This document shows positions 11,851 to 23,583 of a stretch of 64,000 bases of DNA, piece after piece; position 1 is the first letter of the stretch; each line of letters starts with the position of its first letter. The position numbers and the translations under genes are program-made. The notes beneath the pieces are model-generated. The model saw only the letters and a list, made by a program, of their open reading frames with translations, did not search any database and was not told the DNA's origin. This DNA is from Astropecten irregularis (Eukaryota; Echinodermata; Asteroidea; Paxillosida; Astropectinidae). The stretch lies in the NCBI GenBank assembly GCA_963971285.1, contig OZ020245.1, positions 20,722,983 through 20,786,982 of the forward strand, in the 5' to 3' direction.

Positions 11851-12050
11851 TACTTGTATTGATTTGTATCTAAGAAAAGAAGTTGTTGAAATGTATATGT
11901 GTGTCTCACATGGTACATAAGTGCACTGTCATACCACCAAAATGGCAAAGTTTTTCCCATTCTTGATACTGAGTGCAAATTATCTATTGATGTTTTTATG
12001 GAAGTCGCACAGCACAAGGCCCCAAAATAAGGGCAAGCTCATGAAGGGTC

Positions 12051-12077
12051 CAGGGGCCAATTTCATAGACCTGCTTA
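12051..12077. repeat. C end fragment
   Basis: CAGGGGCCAATTTCATAGAC and CTGCTTA, the left end of C, cut off where an A copy begins at the TTAA. Confidence 0.7.
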
Positions 12078-12455
12078 AACACAGTATCATACTTTGGTAA
12101 GAAACCCGGCCAATTGAAAAGAAATGTTCACAGATTTACGTAAAACTTACAGGGTATGAAGATGGTGATGGTAAAAACATACCGTTATCGGTATTTGTTC
12201 TGCCTGAAATGGTGTATTTATCCAGAAATCCAGAAATTAGTAAAACAATGACCGAAAATCTTTTTGATCCTTTAAAAGATCAAAAATAAAAGTGAAAACA
12301 CTTAAGAAATACTCTGGCCGTTTTTCACTGCCCAAAAGTGGGCACCGTATGGGACTGAAATTTTCACAGATGACTGTTACTGTATTTTCCTTGATATTTG
12401 TGCCCATGAATCTGTATTTCTGTGACAACAAACTAAAGTATGATATTACCGTTAA
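12075..12455 (-). mobile_element. A copy ending 24 bp before a RAD51B exon
   Basis: The ends are TTAAACACAGTATCATACTT and ACTAAAGTATGATATTACCG followed by TTAA, with the full A core in reverse. The right end lies at the 3' splice site region of the exon at 12480. The text TTAAC at the element border (12452-12456) fits a branch-point-like consensus about 25 nt before the exon. Confidence 0.85.
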
Positions 12456-12479
12456 CAGTCCCGTTATTGTTTATCGCAG

Positions 12480-12601
12480 GGCATGCTGATGATAGCTATG
12501 CAGAGGGAGGATCGTACGTCATGGCTGCACTTGGAAACACATGGAGTCACAGCATCAACACACGTCTGATTCTACAGTACCTAGATGAAACAAGAAGAGA
12601 G
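12480..12601 (+). CDS. RAD51B: RAD51B internal exon (post-L2 core motif)
   Basis: The exon has 122 bp and runs from phase 1 to phase 0. It completes the split glycine codon and encodes 40 residues from HADDSYAEGGS to LDETRRE. The diagnostic block AALGNTWSHSINTRLILQY is nearly the same as what I recall of vertebrate RAD51B. It differs from RAD51 and DMC1, which carry a GGNIIAHASTTRL-type motif, so RAD51B is preferred over other paralogs. The segment is the RecA-fold strand after L2 with the conserved NTRL. Splice sites are TTTATCGCAG/G and AGAGAG/GTAAGC. The upstream intron ends in a transposon-like A copy whose end is only 24 bp from the exon, leaving a short pyrimidine tract between them. 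Without splicing, the frame stays open from 12440 to 12652, which is an artefact. Confidence 0.93.
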
Positions 12602-12782
12602 GTAAGCTTCTTCCTGGTTTTACCCGAATCCCAGAAAGGTCAGAGTGTTTGATTCCCTGAGAGAGGGGAACCGTTATAATGGAGAGGAATTGAAAAGGAA
12701 TACAAATAATTCTATGATACTGAGATGAAACTAGGAAGGGACATAATAATAATGATTACATGTATACTAAAATGTTTAACTG

Positions 12783-13056
12783 AGGATGGGTACTTAGGGA
12801 TTCTTTCCCATAGGGTCGTGATGCACAAACTTTACTTAGGCCTAACTATTTCTAAACATCCTCCAAACCAATGAACTTGAAATTGACATATATTCATATT
12901 GAGAGCATTCTCTGTCTTCTATTAAAATATGGACAATACAAATATGTCTTTAAAAGGTAGCTTATATCTTAGGGAGACATCAAAAAGTCTCCCTAAGTCT
13001 TGATGTCTTCCAAGTATTCACTTTCAGACACTTATGTGTCTCCCTAATACCCCTTT
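12783..13056 (+). mobile_element. P copy 2, uninterrupted
   Basis: The ends GGGTACTTAGGGA and TCCCTAATACCCC form an inverted repeat. The body matches P copy 1 and preserves the empty site GTCTTTAAAAGGTAG where B inserted in the other copy. Confidence 0.7.
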
Positions 13057-13151
13057 TGTAATTGTAATGGGTATTCATAAAGCACCAATTCCATCAAATG
13101 AGATGTTCAAGATGCTTTATCTCCACACAGCTCAATTACAAAAAGAAACAA

Positions 13152-13523
13152 TAAAGGTATAATACATGATGAGTATTAGGTCACAGAACAGCACTCACAA
13201 CACATTGTCTAATACAACATGTATCTGAAATAATAAACCTGTGAAAATTTGAGCTCAATCGGACATCTGAGTCCCGAGAAAATAGCGAAAACCCGACTCA
13301 ATTTTTCTTAAAAAACATTAAGAAGGATTTTTGATCTTGCCACAATCATACATGTTTTTGGTGTTTGGTTTTACTCTTTCTGGATAGATACAGCATTTCA
13401 GCTGGAAATATTTATTAAAGCAATATGTTTCTACCAGCAGCATCTTCATACCCTAAATCTTCATACGTAAATCTGTGAACATTTCTGTTTGGGTATGCTA
13501 ACAATCCTGTACTGTACCTTTAA
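13152..13523 (+). mobile_element. B copy 2
   Basis: It starts TAAAGGTATAATACATGAT and ends CAATCCTGTACTGTACCTTT. The interior holds GAGCTCAATCGGACATCTGA and CGAGAAAATAGCGAAAACCC. Confidence 0.82.
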
Positions 13524-13730
13524 ACAGATCAATAAGGCCTACTAACAGGCAAGGCAAGGCAAGCCCTGCATGGGAGAAGGACCTATCCCCCCACAGCTTG
13601 TTACATTATGAATCATTCACTGGCGATCAATTTAAAATTTAGATAGCTTTTAATTGATTCTAAGAAACTAAGCTCTAGCAGCCCATCTCTTAATGAAGCC
13701 TAACTCAAAGCGCTTGAAAGTTGTCACTCT

Positions 13731-13976
13731 GGGGCCAATTTCATAGAGCTGCTTAGCATGAAAATTCGCTAAGCATGACATTTCTGTCTTAATAAAATAG
13801 GGTTAACAACCAAATGTCCATGTGTTGTGTATCACTTGTGATTGTTCTTTGGCTGTTGTTCGCTGATCATGAATATCAAATGGAATTTTCTGTGGTGGTT
13901 TGTTTTATTGGGCGAGACATTTCTTTGTGCAAATTGCAAATTTTTGTGCTTAGCAGCTCTATGAAATCGACCCCTG
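13731..13976. mobile_element. C copy 2
   Basis: GGGGCCAATTTCATAGAGCT to CTCTATGAAATCGACCCCTG, with the internal GGCTGTTGTTCGCTGATCAT. Confidence 0.87.
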
Positions 13977-13984
13977 GATGATAC

Positions 13985-14330
13985 AAGTGCTAGTTTTTTT
14001 ATTTTTATTTTTTTTATACAAATGTTGCCCAACACAAAGCCCTAGAGGGCCAGTCAGAGGTGAGGGCTAAAGGAAAGGAGAAAGAAAAACAGAGCAAATA
14101 GGAAGATCTGTTTGCAAGAAAACTATTAACATTACGTTTGAATTGAGAGAGATTATATCCTGTAGGAAAACAGGATGAGGGAAGGGAATTCCAGAGTGAG
14201 GCAGTGCGTGGGAAGCTAGTGTTTTCACGCGAGCACCTTTCATTTGGGATTGTAAATGGTGTAAATATGCCTCGATTGTTGCAAGGTATGACAAATCTTG
14301 CAAATTGCCAACAATACCCGCATCCTTCCC
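13985..14330. repeat. Possible interspersed repeat before the gap
   Basis: A T-rich tract is followed by AGCCCTAGAGGGCCAGTCAG and GGGAATTCCAGAGTGAGGCA, text of a kind I associate with widespread invertebrate repeats, but no second copy is in the window to prove it. Confidence 0.3.
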
Positions 14331-14397
14331 TCCACTTTATAGCAGAAATGATAACCCGACTGAAACGGGAAACAGACGGGATTAGCCAATATGCCCT

Positions 14398-14597
14398 NNN
14401 NNNNNNNNNNNNNNNNNNNNNNNNNNNNNNNNNNNNNNNNNNNNNNNNNNNNNNNNNNNNNNNNNNNNNNNNNNNNNNNNNNNNNNNNNNNNNNNNNNNN
14501 NNNNNNNNNNNNNNNNNNNNNNNNNNNNNNNNNNNNNNNNNNNNNNNNNNNNNNNNNNNNNNNNNNNNNNNNNNNNNNNNNNNNNNNNNNNNNNNNN
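14398..14597. other. Assembly gap (200 N)
   Basis: Exactly 200 N bases, a typical placeholder size. The ten bases AATATGCCCT occur on both sides of the gap, immediately before it and immediately after it. This suggests overlapping contig ends or a tandem repeat rather than a measured gap. Open frames through the N run have no meaning. Confidence 0.98.
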
Positions 14598-15863
14598 AAT
14601 ATGCCCTTGTGAAATGGGGATTTTATAACGCTATGGAAGTAAACCCTGTGATGCTTGGGCAAGTAGGAAACCATCCTGTAATGATACAAATACTTCAGCA
14701 CAATAATGTCTGTTCTGTATCAGAGCTTCATGTTTAGTCCGTCATGAATGTCCTGATGGAAACATGCATTGTGAGTGTGAAAAAAATCTGTGAACACTAA
14801 TCGGGATGAAAAGGAAATCTTCAGACTGCTTTTTCTGGATTGAAATAGAATTCAAGATCTTCACAAAGTGAAACAAGCAGCCCTAGCTAGCATTGCCTTG
14901 CCTCCCTTTAAAACAGACAACAAAATGTCAAATGTCGTTGCTCTTTTATAGATTGCCTTTGTGAAGGGCTCTGACAGCAATTCACTGATTCCGCACGGCT
15001 TCTTATCGTTACGGCATTGCATAGCCAAGATGCATCCTGGATATAAATGCAAGCTGAAACCACCCTGCCCCCCCCCCCCCCTTCCCCCTCCCCCTCCCCC
15101 ATCCCCCATCCTCCGCCATCCTCCATAAACACCTTCATCAAAACTTAATGTATAGGAAATTGTAAAGATGTATCTGAGTCCGGGTCCGCGTCAGAGTGAA
15201 AAATAAAACTCTCCATCTCTCCCGAGCAAATCCACCCACCCTCCCCCCCCCAATTCCTGCCTTCCTCAGACTTGTTGAAGGTCACCCGTGAAAATGCTCA
15301 GGCATCCACGCACGAACAAAAATGCTTGAAAGTGAATGCTGATAGGGGGGCCAACGTAGAGATGCATGCGATCGTCGCATTGCTGTCAGAAAAAAAAAAA
15401 CAGAAGAAGAAGAAGAAGGAAAAAAGAAAAGAAATTACAACGGTATGGCGGTGTACGTGTAAGCCCGATGTGCAGTGACGCCCCGCGATGAGAGGTGTCG
15501 AGGTGAAATGTACCCCGAGAGTGTGAACTGTTCATTTTGTCCTTGGATTGAGATGACGCTTTGGCGACTGCGAGAGGAGTTAGAGAGTGAAAAAGGGGGA
15601 TTGAGGCAGAACCGAGATAGGACAGACGTGAGAATGTGATGCAAGCGGAAGGCGGGGGAAGGAGGGTGTGAGGAGGAGGGTAGGGGGAAAAAAAGCATCC
15701 ATTGGCCAAGAAACCCGAGTGAATCATTTTTGTCTTCCCAAAATCCATTATAGAATGACTTTGAATGTGGATTCTTGAAGTCAAACTTTTTGTGTAGGGT
15801 ACCAGTGAATGTCAGGATGACAAGTACCAGTGAAAGTCTGAGCTGCATCACTGGACCCCTTAT
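14598..15863. other. No exon seen; C-rich and A-rich tracts
   Basis: A homopyrimidine tract (C/T) lies at 15062-15120 and an A/G-rich tract at 15390-15435. Long frames on the minus strand (15386-15908) follow the composition and have no domain. Confidence 0.55.
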
Positions 15864-16002
15864 AGGCTGTGTCCCAATTCTCTGGCTGTGACTGCAAATA
15901 ATTAACACACAAGTCTATGAAAACGGCTGCAGTCACTGGCTAGTGGCTGCCATAGGTACATGCATAATTTGCAGCCGCAGCCAGAGAATTGGGACACAGC
16001 CT
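15864..16002. mobile_element. L copy 1: short palindromic MITE
   Basis: The ends are AGGCTGTGTCCCAATTCTCT and AGAGAATTGGGACACAGCCT. Interior text GGCTGCAGTCACTGGCTAGT matches, in reverse, the copy at 19893. Confidence 0.85.
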
Positions 16003-17237
16003 TAAATTTGTCTCATGATTTGACAGGGATTCTGCCATCTTTATGCTACGGTGCAAAATTGTGCCATGTAAAAATAATACACAGTATGAAGTTATTCATG
16101 TCTTACATTTAAAATGTTGAAAAAGTTCACCTTTAACCAATTCAAATCATTTGTCTCAATTGTTGAAAAAAGCATTCTGGGAAATATTCTACAGAATATT
16201 AAGAAAAACCTAGATGACAAATCACTGGGCGTATTATCCAGGGATGGGATTTCTCAGATTAAAATCTGATTTCAGACTTTTGTGTTTTGGATTTCTGATT
16301 TTTTTCCTCACAGGCTGTGTACAAAAGTATAGGAGATTTTCAAATTTCAAACTTTTTATGCTCCCTGTCAGCTGTTTTCAGACATTTTTAACATTGGTCA
16401 ATCTCATCCCTGATTATCTATAAAAGCTTTGTTGAATAAAAGATGACCTGCTGAAGTTTAAACCTGTTTCAACTTGGAAGAACAGTAAAACCTAGTCTAT
16501 GAGTTGTTATAAAACACATCCCGGACGATTTAATAACTCATGGTTTACGGTCCCTTTGGTGAGCCCATGCATCAGCCTTATTTTCCCATCAGCTCCACCT
16601 CCGGATAATTGGACACTCCGCAAATCAGTTGGCCTAGTTTCTGTGTTTGTACGTTATGTTGCCTGCACATGGATCTCCGTCACTTGATTGGTTTAATGTA
16701 CTTCGTATGTCATCCACTATAATTAAACATTTTTTTTTCGGTACTGTATGTATATCAATTTTTTTTTTCAGTTGCTGATGCAAAAGTGCATTGACCGTAG
16801 GATATTTTAGATTAACTGACTTGGCCCAGTGCCAACTGTGGGCGAAAACTCCCTTCCACCGAGGGTACGCACATGCTGATAAACAGACATCCATCATTGC
16901 TGCGTTGAGTGTGAGAAGAAGATATAAAAAAAAAATGTCCTGGCCTGTGCGTCCATTTCAGATATTGATTTGAATGGTTATAATTGTGTGTGAGTTATAC
17001 GTAAAAAGAAAAACAGATGCCGAGTGCCACTGATTACAATGGGAAGAATAAATCACACGATATTGATGTTCACGGTTTCATATCTATAGCGTGTGGCAAA
17101 GTACTGTGCCAATCGGACAAATTGAAACTTTCACTTGTAATCTACAACTGTATTCATTTCTGTGCTATCTTCAGTCAGACTGTTGACCGCTTGTTTTGGC
17201 ACACCGACATACAGCCGGTTATCTGTTTTTCTAATGA
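16003..17237. other. No exon seen
   Basis: AT-rich intronic sequence with no repeat family matched inside the window. An imperfect direct echo (TCTGATTTCAGACTTTTG and TTCAAACTTTTTATG) near 16265-16350 is too weak to call. Confidence 0.45.
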
Positions 17238-17488
17238 CCAGGGAGCAATTTCATAGAGCTGCTTAGCAACAAATTCGCTAAGCATGACATTTCTGTCTTA
17301 GTAAAAACAGGATTAACAACCAAATTTCTGTCTGTTGTGTATCACTTGCAATTGTTCTTTGGCTGTTGTTCACTGACCATGAATATCAAATGGAATTTTC
17401 AATAGTAGTTTGTTTTATTGGGCAAGCTAAGCTATTTTTGTGCTAAGCAATTTTTTTGTGCTAAGCAGCTCTCTGAAATTGGCCCCTG
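17238..17488. mobile_element. C copy 3
   Basis: CCAGGGAGCAATTTCATAGA to TCTGAAATTGGCCCCTG, with the standard C interior. Confidence 0.86.
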
Positions 17489-19541
17489 AAGGGTGTGGTA
17501 GACCTTGACTGTTCCTGCACAGAGAAATGTTTGTGTGATGAGGGCGGGTTGTCCAAGTATAGAGACAAGGACAAGTGGCTAGATTCAGTATGTTTCAGCC
17601 ATGTGTCAAATCTTGCACCACAAATGATCAGCATCTCAAAGTTTGGTCAGTATTTAAAGAATATTGCTATGCAGTTGGCTATGAACTCCCGAAGAAGGAA
17701 AAAAAAAAACAGACAAAAGTTCACATTTTGTCAAAAGTTCTTTGAATCGTCTGTTTTGTAAAGAGGCACAATTAAAAGCGGCCCTGTTAACGTCATTGCC
17801 TATCATGTACAGCAATTTCCAAGCCCTTCAAGTGAAATTGCATGACCAGGTGCTAGTGTTGTGGCACACTCAGCAGACACACAGTGTCCGAGCGCCAAAC
17901 AAAGATTCACCCTCCCAACCGACTCATTGTTGCCGTGGTGTAACCAGACCCCTCTGACCTTTTTGTCCAGGGCCTGTGCCAGCCTCATCATCTGGTCTTA
18001 AGCCATAAAATGTCTCAGTTATCCTATTATGCCGGGACCCATGCTAGTCGTCGTTGTCGGAGGGAAAGGGAAGGGGGGGGGGGGGGTCGCGTGTCAACCT
18101 GCGTCAGCACACAGCCCAGCCGTCCTGCGTCATTCCCTATTATAAAGAGAAGGGGGGGCCGAGGGAAGGGATTTAACTGCCTCATAATTTGTTCAATTGT
18201 GTGGCAGATTGTATCGGGTTTAGTGGAATATTGGGTGAAATCTTATCGTTTTGGATAGTCACGCGTGCTGACGTCAGCGCGCGTGTGCCGCTGACGGTCT
18301 TGTGCAAAACCTTCAGCGACTATATGGGGGTCTGACTAGGGTCGGTTTATAGGATCAAAGCACTTGATTAATCTTGATGGAGACTGTCACCAATCGGCTG
18401 CGTTTATGTTATGCGCATGTAATAGCACGGGAGTAGTAAAGTACTGCAGACTGCTTATCCTCATTGACGGAGACTGCTGACAATTCTGAAGCATGCCATT
18501 GAGATGAGTGTTTGTCTTATCAGCCCAGAGTGCGTACAAGAAGGATGTAGACAACTTGTGTAATTGGCACTTTGGAATATTGATACATATAGCTAATGGA
18601 TAGTAGGCAGCCAGCGAATACATTATAATTGACTGACAAATAGATGGAAATAAAAGGATGAGGAGCAAAAAGGAAATCGGCAAATGAGATAAACGTTGAC
18701 TGAGATGATTGTGTCTTTTCAGTTACCATTTGAAACAAACAAACTGCCCCCCTCCAGAAAATGATGCATGTAATATGTGAATTATCATATATCCTCACAA
18801 AAATTATGCTACCACGGAAATATCACACTCTGTTCATGCTGTTCAACTGGGCATTTCAGCGCAGCCAACAAATATAGTACAAGAACAAATTAGTTGGGGG
18901 GGCCTAATGTCATATTTTGGGGGGGGGGGCACTGAATACTTTTTATTCATACATTTTTATAGTAATATAATTTTTTTTTTTTTTTTTTAGGGAAGCTGAA
19001 ACAATTTCAAAATTCCCTGTACATATTGTATAGTGTATTTATGCATTAACATGAAATCTGTATCATAAATTCAATCATTCAATATCAATTCTTTCCAATA
19101 ACCTTTTTAAAAATTATTTCATAATTGAACTCATATTTAAACATCTGGAAATGGTCTTCTGTGAGAAATAATGCAGCTTTGTTGGCAATTTGTTCAGCAT
19201 TTTTTTTACCCCTTTCATGGTGTGATTGAATCTATCATGCCAAAATGACCGAGATCAGAATTTTAGCATGGGAACTTGTCTTCATTTTGTCAACTGCGTG
19301 CCCGGCAGCACTCTAGTAGTGGATTGTTACAGAATTTTTGCAAAATGGATGACACGCTCGTGCCGTGCATTACAAATCTTTGGATAGGTTTCATGTTTTC
19401 CTGGAAGCCAATTGATTCAATGACCACTAACCTTGTTTTTTTGTCTTCGAATTTGTTAGTTGTTCTTTATCATAATCTGTATAGAAACTGAAATTTATAA
19501 ATTGCTTATTTTCCCTGGATACACGAAGTTAACATGGTTAG
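17489..19541. other. No exon seen
   Basis: A G-run at 18066-18087 and another near 18895-18930, and a T-run at 18971-18989. TGACGTCA at 18270-18277 sits in a CG-rich patch (ACGCGTGCTGACGTCAGCGC) of unknown meaning. Confidence 0.45.
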
Positions 19542-19757
19542 AGTTACTATCATACTTTGGTAGCATGCCAAAATAAAAATCTCCACAGATTTACCTATAA
19601 ATACAGGGTATGGAGATGGTTTTCACAGTTTTCTCAAAAAGTGGGCACCGTATGGGACTGGAAATTTCACAGATGACTGTTAATGTATCTTTCTTGATAT
19701 TTTTGCCCATGAATCTGCATTTCTTTGACAAAACCCAAAGTATGAAACTACCTTTAA
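19542..19757 (-). mobile_element. A copy with large internal deletion
   Basis: It starts TTACTATCATACTTTGGTAG and ends ACCCAAAGTATGAAACTACC plus TTTAA. The middle (the GATC palindrome and the stem beside it) is missing, so GAGATGG is joined directly to TTTTCACAG. Confidence 0.8.
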
Positions 19758-19892
19758 AGGGAATGCCCTATCCAAACACAATTACATATTTTACATGTAA
19801 AGTCATTTTGGCTGAGTTATTGGCAGCAGATAGGACCTATATTGATCTTATTGTCAGTCACTATCTAAACTCACTCCCCTAGCAGCCTGATG

Positions 19893-20032
19893 AGGCCGTG
19901 TCCCAATTCTCTGGCTGCGGCTGCAAATTACGCATGTACCTATGGCAGCCACTAGCCAGTGACTGCAGCCATTTCCATAGACTTGTGTGTTATTTGGGGT
20001 CGGTCACAGCCAGAGAATTGGGACACGGCCTT
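19893..20032. mobile_element. L copy 2
   Basis: AGGCCGTGTCCCAATTCTCT to AGAGAATTGGGACACGGCCT, inverted relative to L copy 1. Confidence 0.85.
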
Positions 20033-20344
20033 AGAGACACCCATATTGTGCTCTCAAAATCTTCAGTCAAAATATTTTCAAAAGAGACTTACATTAGAGA
20101 GAGTGTGTGATTTGCAATGCTTGTCTTCCTTGAGAGAAACATGATAAACTCATACAGGTTTTGTTAGCAGTGGGCAAGTATTGGGAGCACTTGACTTGAC
20201 TAGCCAGTAGTTCATGGTACTCATTCTACTTGTGGATTTCTAAATTTAAGATCACCCATTTAGCAAGAGAAGTGGACGGTACTCGCAAGTAGTAATTGAA
20301 GGCGAGTATAGTGCATCTCTTTTGGTACTGATTATTACTGATGA

Positions 20345-20680
20345 TTATTATAATTGATAAACTGCTGCAAATTAACTGCTCATCAGCCAGAAATGACCTG
20401 AAATAAAATGCTTGGAGTTAGGAGGTCCAGGGGTTGATTTCACGAAGCTCTACGATCGACCGAACTTGAGCTACGAAGGATAACCCATTGTATCCTCTGT
20501 AGGGCTGCAATGCATCATAAGTCCTACGATTGATAGCAAGTTACGATGAGTTTGGTGAAATCGACCCCTGACGTGTTTCGATCTTAGCAGGATCTTTCTC
20601 AAAGGCTAAATAGTCATTATAATTATACACAAAATCCATCTATCTCAAATAAGAAAATGTTTAGGTTTGCTGAAATCGTG
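20345..20680. mobile_element. M copy 2 interrupted by N
   Basis: AACTGCTCATCAGCC and TTGGAGTTAGGAGGTC precede N, and CGTGTTTCGATCTTAGCAGG and ATCTTTCTCAAAGGC follow it. These parts match M copy 1 in the opposite orientation. The outer limits are approximate. Confidence 0.5.
20428..20571. mobile_element. N: MITE nested in M
   Basis: CAGGGGTTGATTTCACGAAG to TTTGGTGAAATCGACCCCTG; the ends are inverted repeats. The interior includes CTACGATCGACCG and CCTACGATTGATAGC in partial symmetry. Confidence 0.75.
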
Positions 20681-22321
20681 TCAACCGAACGCAATATTAT
20701 TTTGTGGTGAAATATTGGAATTTGATCTGCTACTCCTGAGTACTTTCAAGTGTTTTCCAGTGTGATTACTTGAATAGCAACATTTGTTACTTGCCTACTA
20801 CTAGACTTTTAAAAATCTACAAAAAGTAACCAGATAATTCATACCTCTGTGTCCATGGGATTCCCAAAGACCCGTACATCACTGTGACTCACTGAGGAGA
20901 TGGTCATGCAGTCAAAATACAATTGCTCAAGAAGAAAAACAAAATATCACAGTACATGGCTGGTTTCCATGACTTCTTTGTTTAGTGTCAAAATGTCAGG
21001 GAAAGGTCCAAACTGCAACAAATACTGAACGACTCCAAAAAAAAAATGCAACTGTAAATATATGATATCGCTCTGGTCTGAAATCCAACGCCACTCAAGC
21101 TTTTTCAGATGCTTTTTTGGAACACAAGTCGTCTTTAACTATTCCAATTCATCCAAGTATCCCCGGGTTACATAAAAAATGTCCTTTTTTTTTTTCCTTC
21201 TTTTTTTCTTTTTCAGTTTTTTTTGTACCCCTGCTTGTGTTTCATAATTTCTCCCCGAGACCCAGGGACAAAGCCTAGCTACGGCTCTCCACAAACCAAT
21301 AACAGTCCTCTCAGAATTCACATTTTTTCCCCGGGCCAATCTGACAGCCACAGAAAATGCGCCATACAAATTCATATCCCCCCTTTCACAATTGAGTCCA
21401 CGGGGCCCCGGCCCTGGCTAGCGTCCCTGTGACGTCAACTCTCCTCTCTGACGCTTTTCGTCGGCTCTAGCTGCGGTCCCTGGCGCACTGAGTGGGACGT
21501 CAGTTTCGGTGGGGACTTTTTTTTTTTTTTTTTTTAGATTGAAGCAGTAAAGGATGAAATATAGGCCAGAGTGTTGTCAGTGTCATCGGCAGAGGCTTAG
21601 TGAATCAGAGTAAACGACCGGATAGCCCAGATCTTATTGTTCTCCTATCATCGACATCTGGCGGTCATTTGTCTTTCTTGATACATCTTTCTCTATTTTT
21701 TGTTGTAGTTGGTGGCATTTTCCTTCCCCTCCTCATTTTTTAGCATCTCATTTTTGCAGCTTGTGAACACAGTCTTGAAGCTCTACCACTGTCTTCAGCT
21801 CTCCATCCGTAACAATGACAAACAGCATATTCTTTATAGTTGCATATCAAACACACTTTCTTTATACCAACCGAGAATCCAAACATCATTTGCAGAGAAT
21901 GTCTTGCTGCTTTATAATTCCAGCAGTCCCACATTGAAAGCTCTATCTCCTGACCCTGACGGTAAGGGAATTTATCAGGCAATTCTGCACTCAGCATAAT
22001 CATATTTCATCACATGTTGGCATGGAATGATGACTTGTGCGCATGTATGTGTGTACATCCCATTGACCTTATTCATTGGCAACCACCAAAGCAATATGCT
22101 GCCCGTACCGTAATCAATTTCTTCTTCTTCTTTTTTTATTATAAGCACATGCTGAAGGTCAAAGGGAAGATATAGCTGTGCCTAATCATAGATTAGCCAT
22201 GTCCTTTCTCTGTTAATGAAGTCTTTATGGATCAAGGTAGTTGTGTTCCATTTTCAGAGTAATTGCAGCATCTTCAATGTGAGGTTACCCTTCTGCAAAT
22301 CTGGCGAAGCAAGGCGGACAC
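20681..22321. other. No exon seen
   Basis: T-runs at 21186-21228 and 21517-21535. A 96-codon plus frame (21709-21999) has no recognisable feature. TGACGTCA-like text occurs at 21431-21437. Confidence 0.45.
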
Positions 22322-22324
22322 CTT

Positions 22325-22352
22325 GGGCCTTTTCCAAATTTACCTCGGCTCT

Positions 22353-22411
<59 letters not shown>

Positions 22412-22691
22412 AGGCTCCAGCTCCAGCTCCGGCTCAGACTCCGGCTTTGTCTCAGTCATCCATATGCTAAAAATATAGGTTGTGGTTTTTCATTGAAGCT
22501 GAAGCTCTATTTTCTTTATCAAACCAGAGAATCTACTTCTGAACCGCAGCAAAAAAGCCTCTATTTTGATACCCACTTATTTTAGAATGGATGCACGAAA
22601 TGGAGCCAGAACCTGAACCTGAGCTGGAGCTGGAGCCGGAGCAGGAGCCTGAGCAGGAGCCTGAGCCAAAGCCGAGGTTTGGAAAAGGCCC
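22325..22691. mobile_element. H copy 1 with expanded GGCTCC array
   Basis: The ends GGGCCTTTTCCAAA and TTTGGAAAAGGCCC bracket the H body. Hexamer arrays occur on the inner side of both ends in opposite orientation: GGCTCC at 22346-22446 and GAGCCW/GGAGCN at 22602-22677. The H core includes ATCCATATGCTAAAAATATA, TTTTCATTGAAGCTGAAGCT and CCTCTATTTTGATACC. Confidence 0.85.
22346..22446. repeat. Hexanucleotide microsatellite (GGCTCC)n
   Basis: About ten nearly pure GGCTCC units, then GGCTCAGGCTCCAGCTCC-type variants. Its period of six leaves two Ser-Gly or Ala-Pro frames open, which explains the open frames here. Confidence 0.95.
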
Positions 22692-23583
22692 CTTACTATT
22701 GTTTCAGATTGAGAGTCTACACGGTGGATTCAAGGAACAAGACATGACATGGCAGACTTGTAGATAATGCAAATAATACATGTACTAATGATGCTTTGCC
22801 TCTCGTGTAGAATAATCCTGTTGCCTCCTGTATTCCGTGGCTGGCATTGTACAGGCATCTATAGAATGATGGCCGATACTCCCTGAGTCAGAATTCCTTG
22901 ACTAGCTGAACCATAAAATTGGCCCTGCTCTGTAAAATTGGAAACAGGCCCTAATGAACTGGGGCTTGTAGTTGAGCTCTTGAATACTAAATATTTGATA
23001 ACATCTGGATGAAGTGTAAAGAATATGCAGCTGAGTACAGGCTATATACGCTACCTTATAATAATTTGTAGTAGGGATGGGGGAGGTACAAATTATAAAT
23101 CGTTGCATTCTCAGATTGTCTCAGTGTAAATTGATAATGATGCATTATCGTGTAGTCAGTTTGTTGTAGTAGATCATAAGAGAATCTTTTTAAGTCGGTG
23201 ATCTACTGATCATTCCTCTATCTCTCCCTTCTCCCAAGCCCCACCCCATCCCAACCCCCACTCCCCAAAGAAAAATCTGTTCTCTGTTGCAATCTGAGTA
23301 CAAATATTATTATGAATATCATATTTTGCATCATAAACGTGCTACTGGGTCATTCTTCTTGCCTCAGCAGTTTTTATTGATGGTCATGAATAATGAAATT
23401 GTGAAAGTATAGAGCCTCATTTGCATTTTGGATTACATATGAATATGGTAATTTTTGCGTGACTTGAATGATTGATGATACACAAGCTGACAAAATTCAG
23501 ATTTAAAAATGGCCTGTAATGATTTTTTTGGGGTAGATAAAATGTAATGTTTCCTCATGCTACACAGCGGCACATTTGAAACG
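22692..23583. other. No exon seen
   Basis: AT-rich intron sequence with a C-rich patch at 23221-23270. No family match inside the window. Confidence 0.5.

Larger units (their letters stand above)
9679..12479 (+). other. RAD51B intron, 2.8 kb
   Basis: This intron lies between two confident exons and begins GTAAGG and ends CGCAG. It contains A copy 10017-10352 (3' end missing), a diverged M element near 11640-11850, a C fragment at 12051-12077 and A copy 12075-12455. The stretch 10353-11640 is AT-rich with T runs and shows no exon-like signal. Confidence 0.85.

Noticed and set aside
12292..12652. Longer 5' extension of the exon at 12480
   Set aside because: The in-frame upstream codons are A-element sequence, the conserved text starts after the CGCAG, and the phase fits the previous exon.
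14204..14737. Open frames of 177, 153 and 73 codons across the N run
   Set aside because: Mostly undefined residues from the assembly gap.
22216..22478. Ala-Pro and Ser-Gly repeat proteins
   Set aside because: Produced by the GGCTCC hexamer inside an H element.
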